From contig JAUVRU010000074.1 of NCBI GenBank assembly GCA_030597485.1, positions 1 through 7,584 on the forward strand: 7,584 nt of DNA. Direction: 5' to 3'. Shown here one piece after another: positions 1-6,313 of this stretch (position 1 is its first letter; every line of letters begins with the position of its first letter). The notes beneath the pieces were generated by a model that was not told where the DNA came from, ran no database searches, and worked only from the letters and a program-made list of their open reading frames with translations. The position numbers were made by a program, and so were the translations under genes. This DNA comes from Anaerolineae bacterium. Its GTDB lineage: Bacteria > Chloroflexota > Anaerolineae > 4572-78 > NAK82.

Positions 1-853
1 GGATGATGAAGGTGTTGATACCGATCACCTCACCCGTCTGGTTGAGCAGAGGACCGCCCGAGTTGCCTTGGTTGATGGCCGCGTCGGTCTGAATTAACCC
101 CTCCACCTTGACGCCGCCATCCAGTTCCAGCGAACGGTCGACAGCGCTGATCACTCCCAAGGTAACCGAGTTGGGGAAGTCCCCCAACGCGCTGCCTATC
201 GCAATTGCCCATTCTCCCGGTCGAACCTCCGCCGACTCTCCCCATCTTGCTATCGGCAGATCACCGTTGTGCACGCGCACCAATGCCATATCCCGTGTCC
301 GGTCAACTGCTATCAGTGTGCCCGGCAGCTCTTCGCCGGTGTCCAGGATGACGGTCAGCTGGTTCGCTCCTTCAACCACGTGGTAGTTGGTCACAATGTA
401 GCCTCGGCGGTCAATGATGATGCCCGAGCCCCGAATGCGGGCCTCCGTGACTTCGCCGAAGTTCTCGGCCTCAGCCTGGTGGTTGATGATCGTCACCACC
501 GCGGGCAACACCTGACTGACTCCGTCGGCTATGGAAGGCGTTGGGGTGGTGGTGGGCACGGCAGACGTGGAGGTGGGCACCGGGGTTGGGGTGTCGGTGG
601 GGGTTGGGGTGTGGGTGTGGGTTGGGGTTGGGGTAGCGTCGGGCAGCGGTGGGGCGACGTCGGGTTGTTCTGGAGACGGTTGCCCCAGACTGATCCGGTT
701 GCCGGTGGCCCACAGGACCAGCCCGCCGCCGCCAAGGCCGCCCAGCAGGCCGCCGATCACGAAAGCGGTGGTGAGCAGCAGGACTAACGTGCAGCCGGTC
801 AGCCAGGAATATGTGGAGACGGGATTGGCCGGCCCCTTGTCAGTCGTTTCCAT
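1..853 (-). CDS. Membrane-anchored HtrA/DegP-like (S1C family) serine protease, C-terminus cut by window edge
   Basis: Translated on the minus strand from ATG at 853-851, the frame stays open to base 1 (284 codons visible). A short N-terminus leads into a hydrophobic, Gly-rich membrane segment (about residues 17-49), a Thr/Pro linker (about 73-107) and a trypsin-like domain from about 109. The catalytic triad is visible: His158 in TNYHVV, Asp188 in RTRDMALV and Ser265 in GNSGGPLL. These are hallmarks of HtrA/DegP/DegS proteases, which degrade or process misfolded envelope proteins; the anchor implies an extracytoplasmic protease domain. The expected C-terminal PDZ domain(s) lie outside the window, so their number is unknown. 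The start is uncertain: ATG853 has a poor Shine-Dalgarno, and the frame is open upstream to a stop at 926-928, with a possible GTG at 907. A dedicated promoter lies at 1008-1036. The family call is secure; the substrate is unknown. Confidence 0.93.
   Translation of the reverse strand, partial: METTDKGPANPVSTYSWLTGCTLVLLLTTAFVIGGLLGGLGGGGLVLWATGNRISLGQPSPEQPDVAPPLPDATPTPTHTHTPTPTDTPTPVPTSTSAVPTTTPTPSIADGVSQVLPAVVTIINHQAEAENFGEVTEARIRGSGIIIDRRGYIVTNYHVVEGANQLTVILDTGEELPGTLIAVDRTRDMALVRVHNGDLPIARWGESAEVRPGEWAIAIGSALGDFPNSVTLGVISAVDRSLELDGGVKVEGLIQTDAAINQGNSGGPLLNQTGEVIGINTFII
536..634 (-). repeat. Low-complexity Thr/Pro linker with G-rich complement
   Basis: This stretch encodes residues of about 74-106 of the protease, a run built from TPTPT, THTHTPTPT and TDTPTP units. 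It is a flexible extracellular spacer between the membrane segment and the protease domain. The plus strand here is strongly G-rich, with several G3-G5 runs separated by TT or TGT (for example GGGGTTGGGG), densest at 582-633. The repeat is imperfect and is a coding-sequence feature, not a tandem-repeat array or a mobile element. Confidence 0.85.
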
Positions 854-909
854 TTTGTTGGTCACTGTGTCGCTGCCTTTGATGACCCAGATTGATGTGA
901 CAGACACAT

Positions 910-933
910 CCCCTTCGCTCTCATCTCAAGGGG
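910..933 (-). promoter_or_regulatory. Leader hairpin upstream of the protease gene
   Basis: CCCCTT and AAGGGG form a perfect 6-bp stem around a 12-nt loop. On the minus-strand transcript the 3' arm AAGGGG sits directly before an ATG (909) and overlaps the possible GTG start (907) of the protease. The stem could therefore cover a Shine-Dalgarno-like sequence. It is short, and its function is conjecture. Confidence 0.3.
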
Positions 934-1007
934 CTCTGGGTGTCGCGCAAACCCGGCCCTGTCTCCACCGATGAGCCAGAGAGGAGCGTTGCCGGTAACT
1001 CTGCTGC

Positions 1008-1036
1008 ATTGTACTCAAATACGTGACTGGTGACAA
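1008..1036 (-). promoter_or_regulatory. Sigma70-type promoter for the HtrA-like protease
   Basis: On the minus strand, TTGTCA (1036-1031) and TACAAT (1013-1008) are separated by exactly 17 nt, with one mismatch from consensus in each hexamer. Transcription would start near 1001, leaving a leader of about 150 nt to ATG853. The -35 box lies just past the dppC stop codon (1046-1044), so the protease need not depend on the transporter operon. No clear terminator is seen between dppC and this promoter, so readthrough is also possible. Confidence 0.65.
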
Positions 1037-1043
1037 ATTGGTG

Positions 1044-1967
1044 TCAACCAGCCGTGCGCACATCCAGTGCGTCCCGCAGAGCATCCCCCAGCAGATTGAC
1101 GGCCAGCACGCTGAGGGTGATAGCCAGACCGGGGAACGCCGATACCCAGGGAGCGTGACGCAGCAATAGGCGTCCCTCGGCGAGCATGATGCCCCATTCG
1201 GGAGTGGGAGGTTGGGTGCCCAGCCCCAGAAAGCTGAGCGCCCCGATGCTCAACAGTGCATAGCCCAACTCCAGGGAGCCGAGCACTATGATGGCGCTCA
1301 GGACATTGGGTGCTACGTGGCGGAGCACAATTCGTTGTGGCCGGCAGCCGACCACACGGGCGGCTTCAACAAACGGCTCAGACCGCACCGCCAACACGCC
1401 GCCCCGCACCACCCGGGCAAAGCGGGGGATGCCGGCTAACCCCACCGCCAGTGTGGCACTCACCAAGCCGGGGCCCAACAAGGCGACGATGGTCAGCGCC
1501 AGCAGCAGACTGGGAAAGGCGAGCAGGACATCCACAACGCGCATGAGTATCATATCAAGCCGGCCGCCGGCATAGCCTGCCACGAGACCCAGCAGTGTGC
1601 CTGGCAGTACGGCCAGGGTGGTGGCAAACAACCCGGCGCCCAGCGACAGCCGTCCTCCCCACAACAGACGGCTCCACACGTCGCGGCCCAGCAGGTCGGT
1701 GCCAGCTGGGTGGGACAGGCTGGGCGGCATCAATTGAGCCGCCGGGGCTGTGGCGAGGGGGTCGACTCCGGCCAGCCAGGGCGCTGCCAGGGAAAGCGCG
1801 ACCACAAGCACCAGAATGCTGGCGCCAACCCAGGCGGCCGGATTCTGGCGCAGAGCCCGATGTTGTGGCATCCAAGACGGCGGCTGCAGACGTGCCGGTG
1901 CGAGGAGCTCCGTTGCGGCCCCAGGCAGCTGTTGGGCTGGCGGATGGTTGGGGAACGATTGAGTCAT
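1044..1967 (-). CDS. DppC/OppC-like ABC transporter permease (peptide/nickel family)
   Basis: This 307-residue protein has the usual DppC/OppC length and layout. A 40-residue cytoplasmic N-tail precedes a first membrane helix (about 46-66). Then comes the characteristic GTDLLGRDVWSRLLWG segment (89-104) and several further hydrophobic helices. The cytoplasmic EAA loop that docks the ATPase reads EAARVVGCRPQRIVLRHVAPN (about 201-221), with the conserved EAA, G and final PN intact. It would pair with the upstream DppB-like permease to form the membrane channel for substrate delivered by the binding protein. Only 16 bases separate it from the upstream permease stop, which supports co-transcription and translational coupling; no strong Shine-Dalgarno precedes its ATG. 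The ATPase subunits normally found next are absent here. Family is certain; substrate is not deducible. Confidence 0.93.
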   Translation of the reverse strand: MTQSFPNHPPAQQLPGAATELLAPARLQPPSWMPQHRALRQNPAAWVGASILVLVVALSLAAPWLAGVDPLATAPAAQLMPPSLSHPAGTDLLGRDVWSRLLWGGRLSLGAGLFATTLAVLPGTLLGLVAGYAGGRLDMILMRVVDVLLAFPSLLLALTIVALLGPGLVSATLAVGLAGIPRFARVVRGGVLAVRSEPFVEAARVVGCRPQRIVLRHVAPNVLSAIIVLGSLELGYALLSIGALSFLGLGTQPPTPEWGIMLAEGRLLLRHAPWVSAFPGLAITLSVLAVNLLGDALRDALDVRTAG

Positions 1968-1983
1968 GTCGGAGTTTCGCGCC

Positions 1984-2907
1984 TCACGTCTGGCGCGACC
2001 GCGGGTCGATGACCATAATGGTCAAGTCCACCAGCAGGTTGATGGCGATATAGGTGGCAGCAATCAGCAGCACAACACCCTGGACGACGGGCAGGTCTTT
2101 CCACAGGATGGCGTCTACCATCACCCGGCCCAGCCCGGGGCGGGCAAACACGGTCTCGGTGACCACAGTGCCTGCTAGCAGAAACCCGGCCTGTAACCCC
2201 ATCAGGTTGATGGCAGGGATCATTGCATTGCGCACGGCATGTCGGGTGATGATGATTCTAGAGGGAAGGCCTTTTCCCCGAGCAACGGTGATATAGTCGG
2301 CGTGCAGCACATCGAGCAGACTCGATCGCACCAACCGGGCCAGCGGACCGGCGCCCACCAAGCCCAGCACGATTGCTGGCATCACCAGGTGACGCCAGCT
2401 GCCGGCGCCGGTTGCCGGCAACCAGTTAAGCCCGACGCTGAAGATGGAGATGAGCAGCAGCCCGGACCAGAAGATTGGAACCGATACGCCTAGCACGGCG
2501 CCTCCCATGGTCAGCCGATCGACCCAGGACCCGGCGCGCAGCGCGGCCAGGATGCCCAGCCCGATGCCCACCACCGCCATAACAAGCCACGCGGCCATCG
2601 CCAGATGTAACGTGGCCGGAAGTTGCTCAGCGATGGCCAAGGTGACCGGTCGGTTGCTGAAAAGGGAGCGCCCCAGGTCACCACGTGCTGTACTTAGCAG
2701 GTAGCGTCCATACTGCACCGGCAACGGGTCGTCCAATCCCATCTGCTGGCGTGTCAGGGCGATGGCTTCCGGCGACGCTCCTGATCCGGCCAGGAGAGTC
2801 TCGGCCGGATCGCCCGGCAGCACTCGCAGCAACAAGAACACCACGGTCGCCATTCCCCACAATGCAACCAGGGCAGTCAGCAGACGACGGATTCCGAAAA
2901 GGAACAT
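1984..2907 (-). CDS. DppB/OppB-like ABC transporter permease (peptide/nickel family)
   Basis: This 307-residue integral membrane protein is a full-length DppB/OppB type. It opens with an N-terminal helix (about 7-29) followed by the typical RVLPGDPAE. A periplasmic stretch contains MGLDDPLPVQYGRYL (56-70) and GDLGRSL (76-82). Several helices follow, including an EAA-type loop at about 199-229 with DYITVARGKGL and RHAVRNAMIP, then the conserved ETVFARPGLG (251-260). It is the first of the two channel subunits. ATG at 2907 is preceded by a purine-rich GAAGAGAG about 10 nt upstream, a moderate ribosome binding site. It lies 113 nt after the binding-protein gene and 16 nt before dppC on the same strand, so it belongs to the middle of an A-B-C operon. 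Substrate (peptide, oligosaccharide or other) cannot be told from sequence alone. Confidence 0.93.
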   Translation of the reverse strand: MFLFGIRRLLTALVALWGMATVVFLLLRVLPGDPAETLLAGSGASPEAIALTRQQMGLDDPLPVQYGRYLLSTARGDLGRSLFSNRPVTLAIAEQLPATLHLAMAAWLVMAVVGIGLGILAALRAGSWVDRLTMGGAVLGVSVPIFWSGLLLISIFSVGLNWLPATGAGSWRHLVMPAIVLGLVGAGPLARLVRSSLLDVLHADYITVARGKGLPSRIIITRHAVRNAMIPAINLMGLQAGFLLAGTVVTETVFARPGLGRVMVDAILWKDLPVVQGVVLLIAATYIAINLLVDLTIMVIDPRSRQT

Positions 2908-3020
2908 TCTGGCATTCTCTCTTCACGCCGTGAACGGCAGCAGCCTGAAGGTCTCAGCTGGGATCGTCCGTGCGTGTCTGGCAGGGCGGGCCAAGGCTGG
3001 GGCTGGTTTCACCGTCTGGG
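2908..3020 (-). other. Spacer between binding-protein and permease genes with a small hairpin
   Basis: This 113-nt gap within the operon is longer than the 16-nt gap between the permeases. It contains a GCCG/CGGC stem around a 4-nt loop (2927-2938) just upstream of the dppB ribosome binding site, and no T-run. Such spacers often lower permease yield relative to the binding protein or stabilise the upstream message; here that is only a suggestion. Confidence 0.35.
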
Positions 3021-4664
3021 TCACTCAACCTGTTCGAAGTAGACATCGTGCAGCAGAGGAAACCAGCCGTGGGCGTCGAAGCGCAGCCCCTGGACGCGGC
3101 CACTGGCCGCGTTGAGGTTCACCGGATCGCGGATGGGAACGAGCAGCGCCAGCTCCATGATGCGCTGCTGAGCGTCGGCATAGGCGCGAGATCGCTGATC
3201 TGGTTGGGGCAGACTGCGGGCCCGATCCAGCACTTCATCGAGATGGGAATCAGACACCTGGCTCCAGTTGAAGGGAACGCCGGAATGGTAGTAGGACCAT
3301 AACAGGTCGGGGTCACTGCCGGAGTAGTTCTGGGGGATGAGGTGATACTTCCCCTGTCTGGCAGCTTCCAGAGCAGCCGGGTAGGTGAGTGTCTGGGCCT
3401 GCAGTGTTACCCCCACTTCAGCCCATTGTGATTGTAGCAGCTGGGCCACTTCGGGCACGGATCCCCACGTCATGAGCACCGCGTCCAGGGTCAGCGGTTG
3501 ACCGTCTCGATCACGAATACCATCCCCATCAGAGTCGGTCCAACCGGCCTCGTCCAGCAAGGCCCTAGCCCGGCTCGGTTCGTAGGCGTAACTATTGGCC
3601 GATGATGGATCGTAGCCGAAAGTGATCGCTGTCAGTGGGCCGTAGGCCACCGGCGACTGCTCGCCAAAGATAGCCTTCACGATGGCCGGCCGGTCAGTAG
3701 CCAGGAGCAATGCCTGTCGCACCCGGCTGTCGTCCAGGGGCGGGCGTTGGGAGTTGAGCATCAAACCGAGGGACTGACCGGGCACAGGAACCGGGAGCAC
3801 CACGAAATCCACGTCTCGTTCCAGTTGGGCAGCGTCCAGGGGTGGTAGCTCGCCCATCACATCGGTGTCGCCTGCCTCCAGAGCCAGAGCACGCCCGGCC
3901 GGGTCGGTGAAGAAGCGGAACTCGATTTCGTCCAAGTAGGCAGGACCGGCGTGGTCGTAGAGCACGGGGCCCCATTGGTAGCGCTCGTTGCGAACGAGGG
4001 TCAGATGATCGTTGGGCACGTAGTCCACGAACTTGAACGGGCCAGTGCCTACCTGGTGGAACTGGTAGTCCATTCCCCATTCGGTCAGTGCGGCCGGCGA
4101 TGCCATTCCCAGGTAGACTTGAGCCAATCCGTCCAGCAGAGGGGCATAGGGTGCTGACAGGTGAATGGTCACGGTGTATTCGTCCAGCACCTCCACCGAT
4201 TCAAATGGGCCCAGCAGGAAAACCGCTTTCTGAGACCTGGTGTCAGGATTCATGACGCGTTCGATGTTGATACGAACGGCGTTGGCGTTGAAGGTGGTTC
4301 CGTCGTGAAAGGTCACCCCGTGACGCAGGCGGAAGGTGTATGCCAGTCCATCGTCACTCACCTCCCACGACTGGGCCAGACCAGGTACGAACTGCTGATC
4401 CGTGTCTGTTTCCGCGTCGAGAGCACGATAGACCAGGTTGTCGTAAACACTGGTGAGAGGAATGCCCAATTCAGATGAGGCGTTCACGTGTGGGTCGATG
4501 CCGGACGGGGCCAGCGTCAGCCCATATACTAACTTGCCGCCGTGTCGTGTAGTATCCGTGCCTGGCGTGGACGCGGAGGGGGACCGGGCGGCTGGAGCGC
4601 ATCCGGTCACAATTATCTGAACGCACACAAGGCTCAAGACAAACAGGCCCCACATCTTTTTCAT
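3021..4664 (-). CDS. Lipoprotein substrate-binding protein of a peptide/nickel-type ABC transporter (SBP_bac_5)
   Basis: This 547-residue extracytoplasmic solute-binding protein captures substrate and delivers it to the DppB/DppC-like channel encoded downstream. The N-terminus MKKMWGLFVLSLVCVQIIVTGC is a lipoprotein signal with lipobox VTGC, so Cys22 would be lipidated and the mature protein tethered to the membrane. The family core is clear: LAQSWEVSDDGLAYTFRLR (96-114) and GVTFHDGTTFNANAV (116-130), then the two-lobed body and a C-terminal DPVNLNAASGRVQG (513-526). Length is normal for DppA/OppA relatives. I chose ATG4664 because GAGGA lies 9 nt upstream (4674-4678) and because it gives a proper K-K-hydrophobic signal. 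The frame is open further up to a TTG at 4709, but that would bury the signal peptide. An Asp-rich DSDGDGIRDRDG at 377-388 resembles a calcium-binding loop and is frequent in this family. First gene of the A-B-C operon. Confidence 0.94.
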   Translation of the reverse strand: MKKMWGLFVLSLVCVQIIVTGCAPAARSPSASTPGTDTTRHGGKLVYGLTLAPSGIDPHVNASSELGIPLTSVYDNLVYRALDAETDTDQQFVPGLAQSWEVSDDGLAYTFRLRHGVTFHDGTTFNANAVRINIERVMNPDTRSQKAVFLLGPFESVEVLDEYTVTIHLSAPYAPLLDGLAQVYLGMASPAALTEWGMDYQFHQVGTGPFKFVDYVPNDHLTLVRNERYQWGPVLYDHAGPAYLDEIEFRFFTDPAGRALALEAGDTDVMGELPPLDAAQLERDVDFVVLPVPVPGQSLGLMLNSQRPPLDDSRVRQALLLATDRPAIVKAIFGEQSPVAYGPLTAITFGYDPSSANSYAYEPSRARALLDEAGWTDSDGDGIRDRDGQPLTLDAVLMTWGSVPEVAQLLQSQWAEVGVTLQAQTLTYPAALEAARQGKYHLIPQNYSGSDPDLLWSYYHSGVPFNWSQVSDSHLDEVLDRARSLPQPDQRSRAYADAQQRIMELALLVPIRDPVNLNAASGRVQGLRFDAHGWFPLLHDVYFEQVE

Positions 4665-4698
4665 TCGTTTCCGTCCTCGGGCTGATGGAGTACTTCGT

Positions 4699-4726
4699 AT
4701 TGTACACAAAAGGGAGTGGCAAACAA
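4699..4726 (-). promoter_or_regulatory. Candidate promoter of the ABC transporter operon
   Basis: On the minus strand, TTGTTT (4726-4721) and TACAAT (4704-4699) are separated by 16 nt. The -10 box is good and identical to those of the lacI and protease promoters; the -35 is weak (only TTG matches), so an activator or an alternative -35 is possible. Transcription would start near 4692, about 28 nt before ATG4664. The -35 abuts the T-tract of the upstream terminator. Confidence 0.45.
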
Positions 4727-4755
4727 AAAAGCAGCCTCGGCGGCGCCGGGACTGC
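4725..4755 (-). terminator. Rho-independent terminator (minus strand) upstream of the transporter operon
   Basis: Read on the minus strand, GCAGTCCCGGC and GCCGAGGCTGC fold into an 11-pair stem (one A·C mismatch, one G·U) with a 3-nt GCC loop, followed at once by TTTTTT (4730-4725). This is a textbook intrinsic terminator shape. No convincing minus-strand gene lies ahead of it. It may end an unannotated transcript from 4760-5200, shield the transporter promoter from readthrough, or act as a leader attenuator if transcription begins further upstream. Confidence 0.65.
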
Positions 4756-4768
4756 CCACAGAATCGTT

Positions 4769-4798
4769 GAGAGCCGGGGACCCGCTTCCCCGGCTCTC
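4769..4798. repeat. Perfect 12-bp inverted repeat (strong GC hairpin)
   Basis: GAGAGCCGGGGA (4769-4780) and TCCCCGGCTCTC (4787-4798) are exact reverse complements around a 6-nt loop CCCGCT. No T-run follows on either strand, so it is not a classic terminator by itself. On the minus strand it lies 13 nt before the terminator stem, so the two hairpins are in tandem. It could stabilise a 3' end, take part in alternative folding with the terminator, or be a protein-binding site. Confidence 0.7.
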
Positions 4799-5130
4799 GT
4801 ACAAAAGGAGGAGAAAAAGAGGTTTACCTACAAACACATCGTACCAGATATTATGGTGACTTGCTGGACGCGTGCTCTACGGTTACCCTACGCGGAGTGT
4901 ACGGAAGGTCTGAGTTTCGTCTGTAGTCGGGGTGCATCTCCGTTCAGTGGGCAAATGAGACTCCAGAAGTCAACTAAAACCATTCGATGGGCCAACTTGC
5001 GGCAGTTATCGAGCCGACTCGTGCACGGGACTCTGTCCCAGGATTTCCGAAGTCTAACTCTGCCACTGTCAGTAGCCACCTGACCGCTGCCGCCCACCGA
5101 CTTGGAATGCGCTCTGTAGTCGTCTGCTGC
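4799..5130. other. Non-coding part of the divergent spacer, no gene recognised
   Basis: No ORF here has a credible start, ribosome binding site or recognisable protein. A perfect Shine-Dalgarno-like AAAGGAGG at 4804-4811 (plus strand) is not followed by a start codon at usable distance. Several small stems are visible: CGCGT/ACGCG (4869-4873 with 4890-4894), CGAG/CTCG (5010-5013 with 5018-5021), GGGAC/GTCCC (5027-5031 with 5035-5039) and GTCAG/CTGAC (5068-5072 with 5080-5084). Short stems like these arise by chance, so they are weak support for a structured RNA. The stretch may include activator sites for the transporter operon or a small minus-strand RNA ending at 4725. Confidence 0.4.
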
Positions 5131-5159
5131 TTGACAAAGAGACATCCCTATGATACAAT
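5131..5159 (+). promoter_or_regulatory. Near-consensus sigma70-type promoter of the lacI-family gene
   Basis: TTGACA (5131-5136) is a perfect -35, the spacer is exactly 17 nt, and TACAAT (5154-5159) is a one-mismatch -10 preceded by an extended TGA. This is the strongest promoter in the window. Start of transcription falls near 5166, inside the adjacent palindrome, leaving a leader of about 50 nt before ATG5217. Confidence 0.85.
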
Positions 5160-5173
5160 TGCACACGTGTGCA
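5160..5173. promoter_or_regulatory. CG-centred palindromic operator, probably bound by the LacI-family regulator
   Basis: TGCACACGTGTGCA is a perfect 14-bp palindrome with central CG, the typical geometry of LacI/GalR operators (TG-N4-CG-N4-CA). It starts one base after the -10 box and covers the predicted start of transcription, so bound repressor would block initiation. Partial symmetry extends outward (matching bases at 5158/5175 and 5156/5177). Negative autoregulation by the following gene product is the simplest reading. Confidence 0.7.
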
Positions 5174-5216
5174 TTGGTGATCTGGTGGTACCATTGTAGT
5201 TGTGGCTGGTTGAATT

Positions 5217-6275
5217 ATGCGAGTTTCCATCAAAGACATCGCCAGGACCGCGGGCGTCTCACATTCCACCGTGTCGCGTGCGCTGAACGACAGTTCTCTC
5301 ATCAGCGACGCGACCAAAGACCGGATCAAGTGCCTGGCCGATGAGATGGGATATTCACCCAACACGCTGGCCCGCAGCCTGGTCACCCGATATACGAACA
5401 CGGTGGGGGTAGTGGTTACCACCATCACCGATCCGTTCATGTCCGAGGTAGTCCAAGGTATCCAGACGACGGCAGACGAGTATGACTACACCGTGATCCT
5501 GTGCAGCTCGGAAGAGACCCCGGAGCGCGAGATGGCAGCGGTGGAGATGCTGCGCTCCAAGCGGGTGGATGGCGTCATCTGCATCGCGTCGCGCATTGGC
5601 GCTGTGTACCTTGAGCATCAGGAGCGGATCGACGCACCTGTCGTGATCATCAATAACCACAACGAGCGGATGGGACGTTATCCTCATACGATTAGCGTCG
5701 ACAATCACCACGGGGGGTATCTGGCCGCGCGCCATCTGGTTCAGCAGGGGGACCGGCGCATCGCCTACGTGTCAGGCCCGGTCGCGGTCAACCACAGCTC
5801 CAGCCGGGACCGGCTCGGTGGTTATCGCCAGGCCTTGATGGAGGCGGGAATCGAGCCGGAGCCAGCGCTGGTGGTGGAGGGGAACGGTTGTCCGGATGGT
5901 GGCGAACGAGCGTTCAGGCACCTTGCCGCTCTTGATGAGCTGCCCACGGCTGTGTTCTGTTATAACGACATGACGGCTATGGGTTTGATGCACGCGGCCG
6001 GACGAACCGGCCTGTCCGTTCCTGAGGACCTGGCGGTAGTGGGTTATGACGATATTCCGCTGGCGTCGTACCTGTCGCCGCCGCTGACGACGGTCTCGCA
6101 GCCGAAGGCCGAGATGGGGCAGGAGGCCATGCGAATGACACTCTCATTGATGTCAGAGGAGGGTGTTTCCGAAGAAATGTCAGGGACGTCCGAGGCGCTT
6201 GTTCAATGCCGCTTGGTCACGCGCGCCTCCACGGTGGGCAGACAAGACAAGAGCCCAAGAGCAGTGGGTGGCTGA
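5217..6275 (+). CDS. LacI/GalR-family transcriptional regulator
   Basis: This 352-residue protein has the full LacI-family architecture. An N-terminal helix-turn-helix SIKDIARTAGVSHSTVSRAL (4-23) has recognition helix around 15-24. The hinge is YSPNTLARSLVTRYTNTVG (46-64), in which Leu55 is the expected minor-groove-intercalating residue. A periplasmic-binding-protein-like ligand domain follows, with ISVDNHHGGYLAARHL (159-174), RRIAYVSGP (180-188), RDRLGGYRQAL (197-207), FCYNDMTAMG (247-256) and VVGYDDIPLASYLSPPLTTV (274-293). Family proteins bind a sugar or other small metabolite that alters DNA binding; the ligand here is not deducible. Its own promoter carries a LacI-type palindrome, pointing to autorepression. 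It is divergent from the ABC transporter operon, so it may also control uptake, though no matching operator is seen there. ATG5217 is favoured because the helix-turn-helix begins at residue 4; its ribosome binding site is weak. Confidence 0.95.
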   Translation: MRVSIKDIARTAGVSHSTVSRALNDSSLISDATKDRIKCLADEMGYSPNTLARSLVTRYTNTVGVVVTTITDPFMSEVVQGIQTTADEYDYTVILCSSEETPEREMAAVEMLRSKRVDGVICIASRIGAVYLEHQERIDAPVVIINNHNERMGRYPHTISVDNHHGGYLAARHLVQQGDRRIAYVSGPVAVNHSSSRDRLGGYRQALMEAGIEPEPALVVEGNGCPDGGERAFRHLAALDELPTAVFCYNDMTAMGLMHAAGRTGLSVPEDLAVVGYDDIPLASYLSPPLTTVSQPKAEMGQEAMRMTLSLMSEEGVSEEMSGTSEALVQCRLVTRASTVGRQDKSPRAVGG

Positions 6276-6291
6276 ACATATGGGGAAAAAC

Positions 6292-6313
6292 CGGGTCTCC
6301 ATCGGCCCGTTGT
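6292..6313 (+). terminator. Possible weak terminator after the lacI-family gene
   Basis: CGGGTC (6292-6297) pairs with GGCCCG (6304-6309), six pairs including one G·U, around a 6-nt loop, 16 nt after the stop codon. The following TTGTATT is only partly T-rich. Termination would be inefficient at best, so some readthrough into ino1 is possible. Confidence 0.3.

Noticed and set aside
536..634. CRISPR or tandem-repeat array
   Set aside because: No constant repeat length or spacers; explained fully by a Thr/Pro linker in a coding frame.
108..974. Plus-strand ORFs opposite the protease gene (Gly/Val- or Ser/Thr-rich)
   Set aside because: Shadows of the protease reading frame; the minus frame carries a complete catalytic triad.
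4665..4709. Extended start (TTG at 4709) for the binding protein
   Set aside because: It adds 15 residues, several of them charged, before the lipoprotein signal and overlaps the -10 box; ATG4664 has a good ribosome binding site.
4804..4811. Perfect Shine-Dalgarno AAAGGAGG on the plus strand
   Set aside because: No ATG, GTG or TTG follows at 5-12 nt in an open frame; probably fortuitous purine richness.
5020..5027. CGTGCACG palindrome as a second LacI operator
   Set aside because: Only 8 bp, centred on GC rather than CG, and it shares only the GTGCAC core by chance with the operator at 5160-5173.
4685..5083. Plus-strand ORF of 132 codons
   Set aside because: It runs through the terminator and the 12-bp hairpin, has no Shine-Dalgarno before its ATG, and resembles no known protein.
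4760..5100. Known structured RNAs (T-box leader, SRP RNA, tmRNA)
   Set aside because: I looked for the T-box antiterminator core, the SRP GGAAG tetraloop domain and a tRNA-like end; none is present in convincing form.
4888..5166. Minus-strand ORF of 92 codons in the divergent spacer
   Set aside because: It overlaps the lacI promoter and most of the operator, has no good ribosome binding site and no recognisable domain; its composition looks like translated non-coding DNA.
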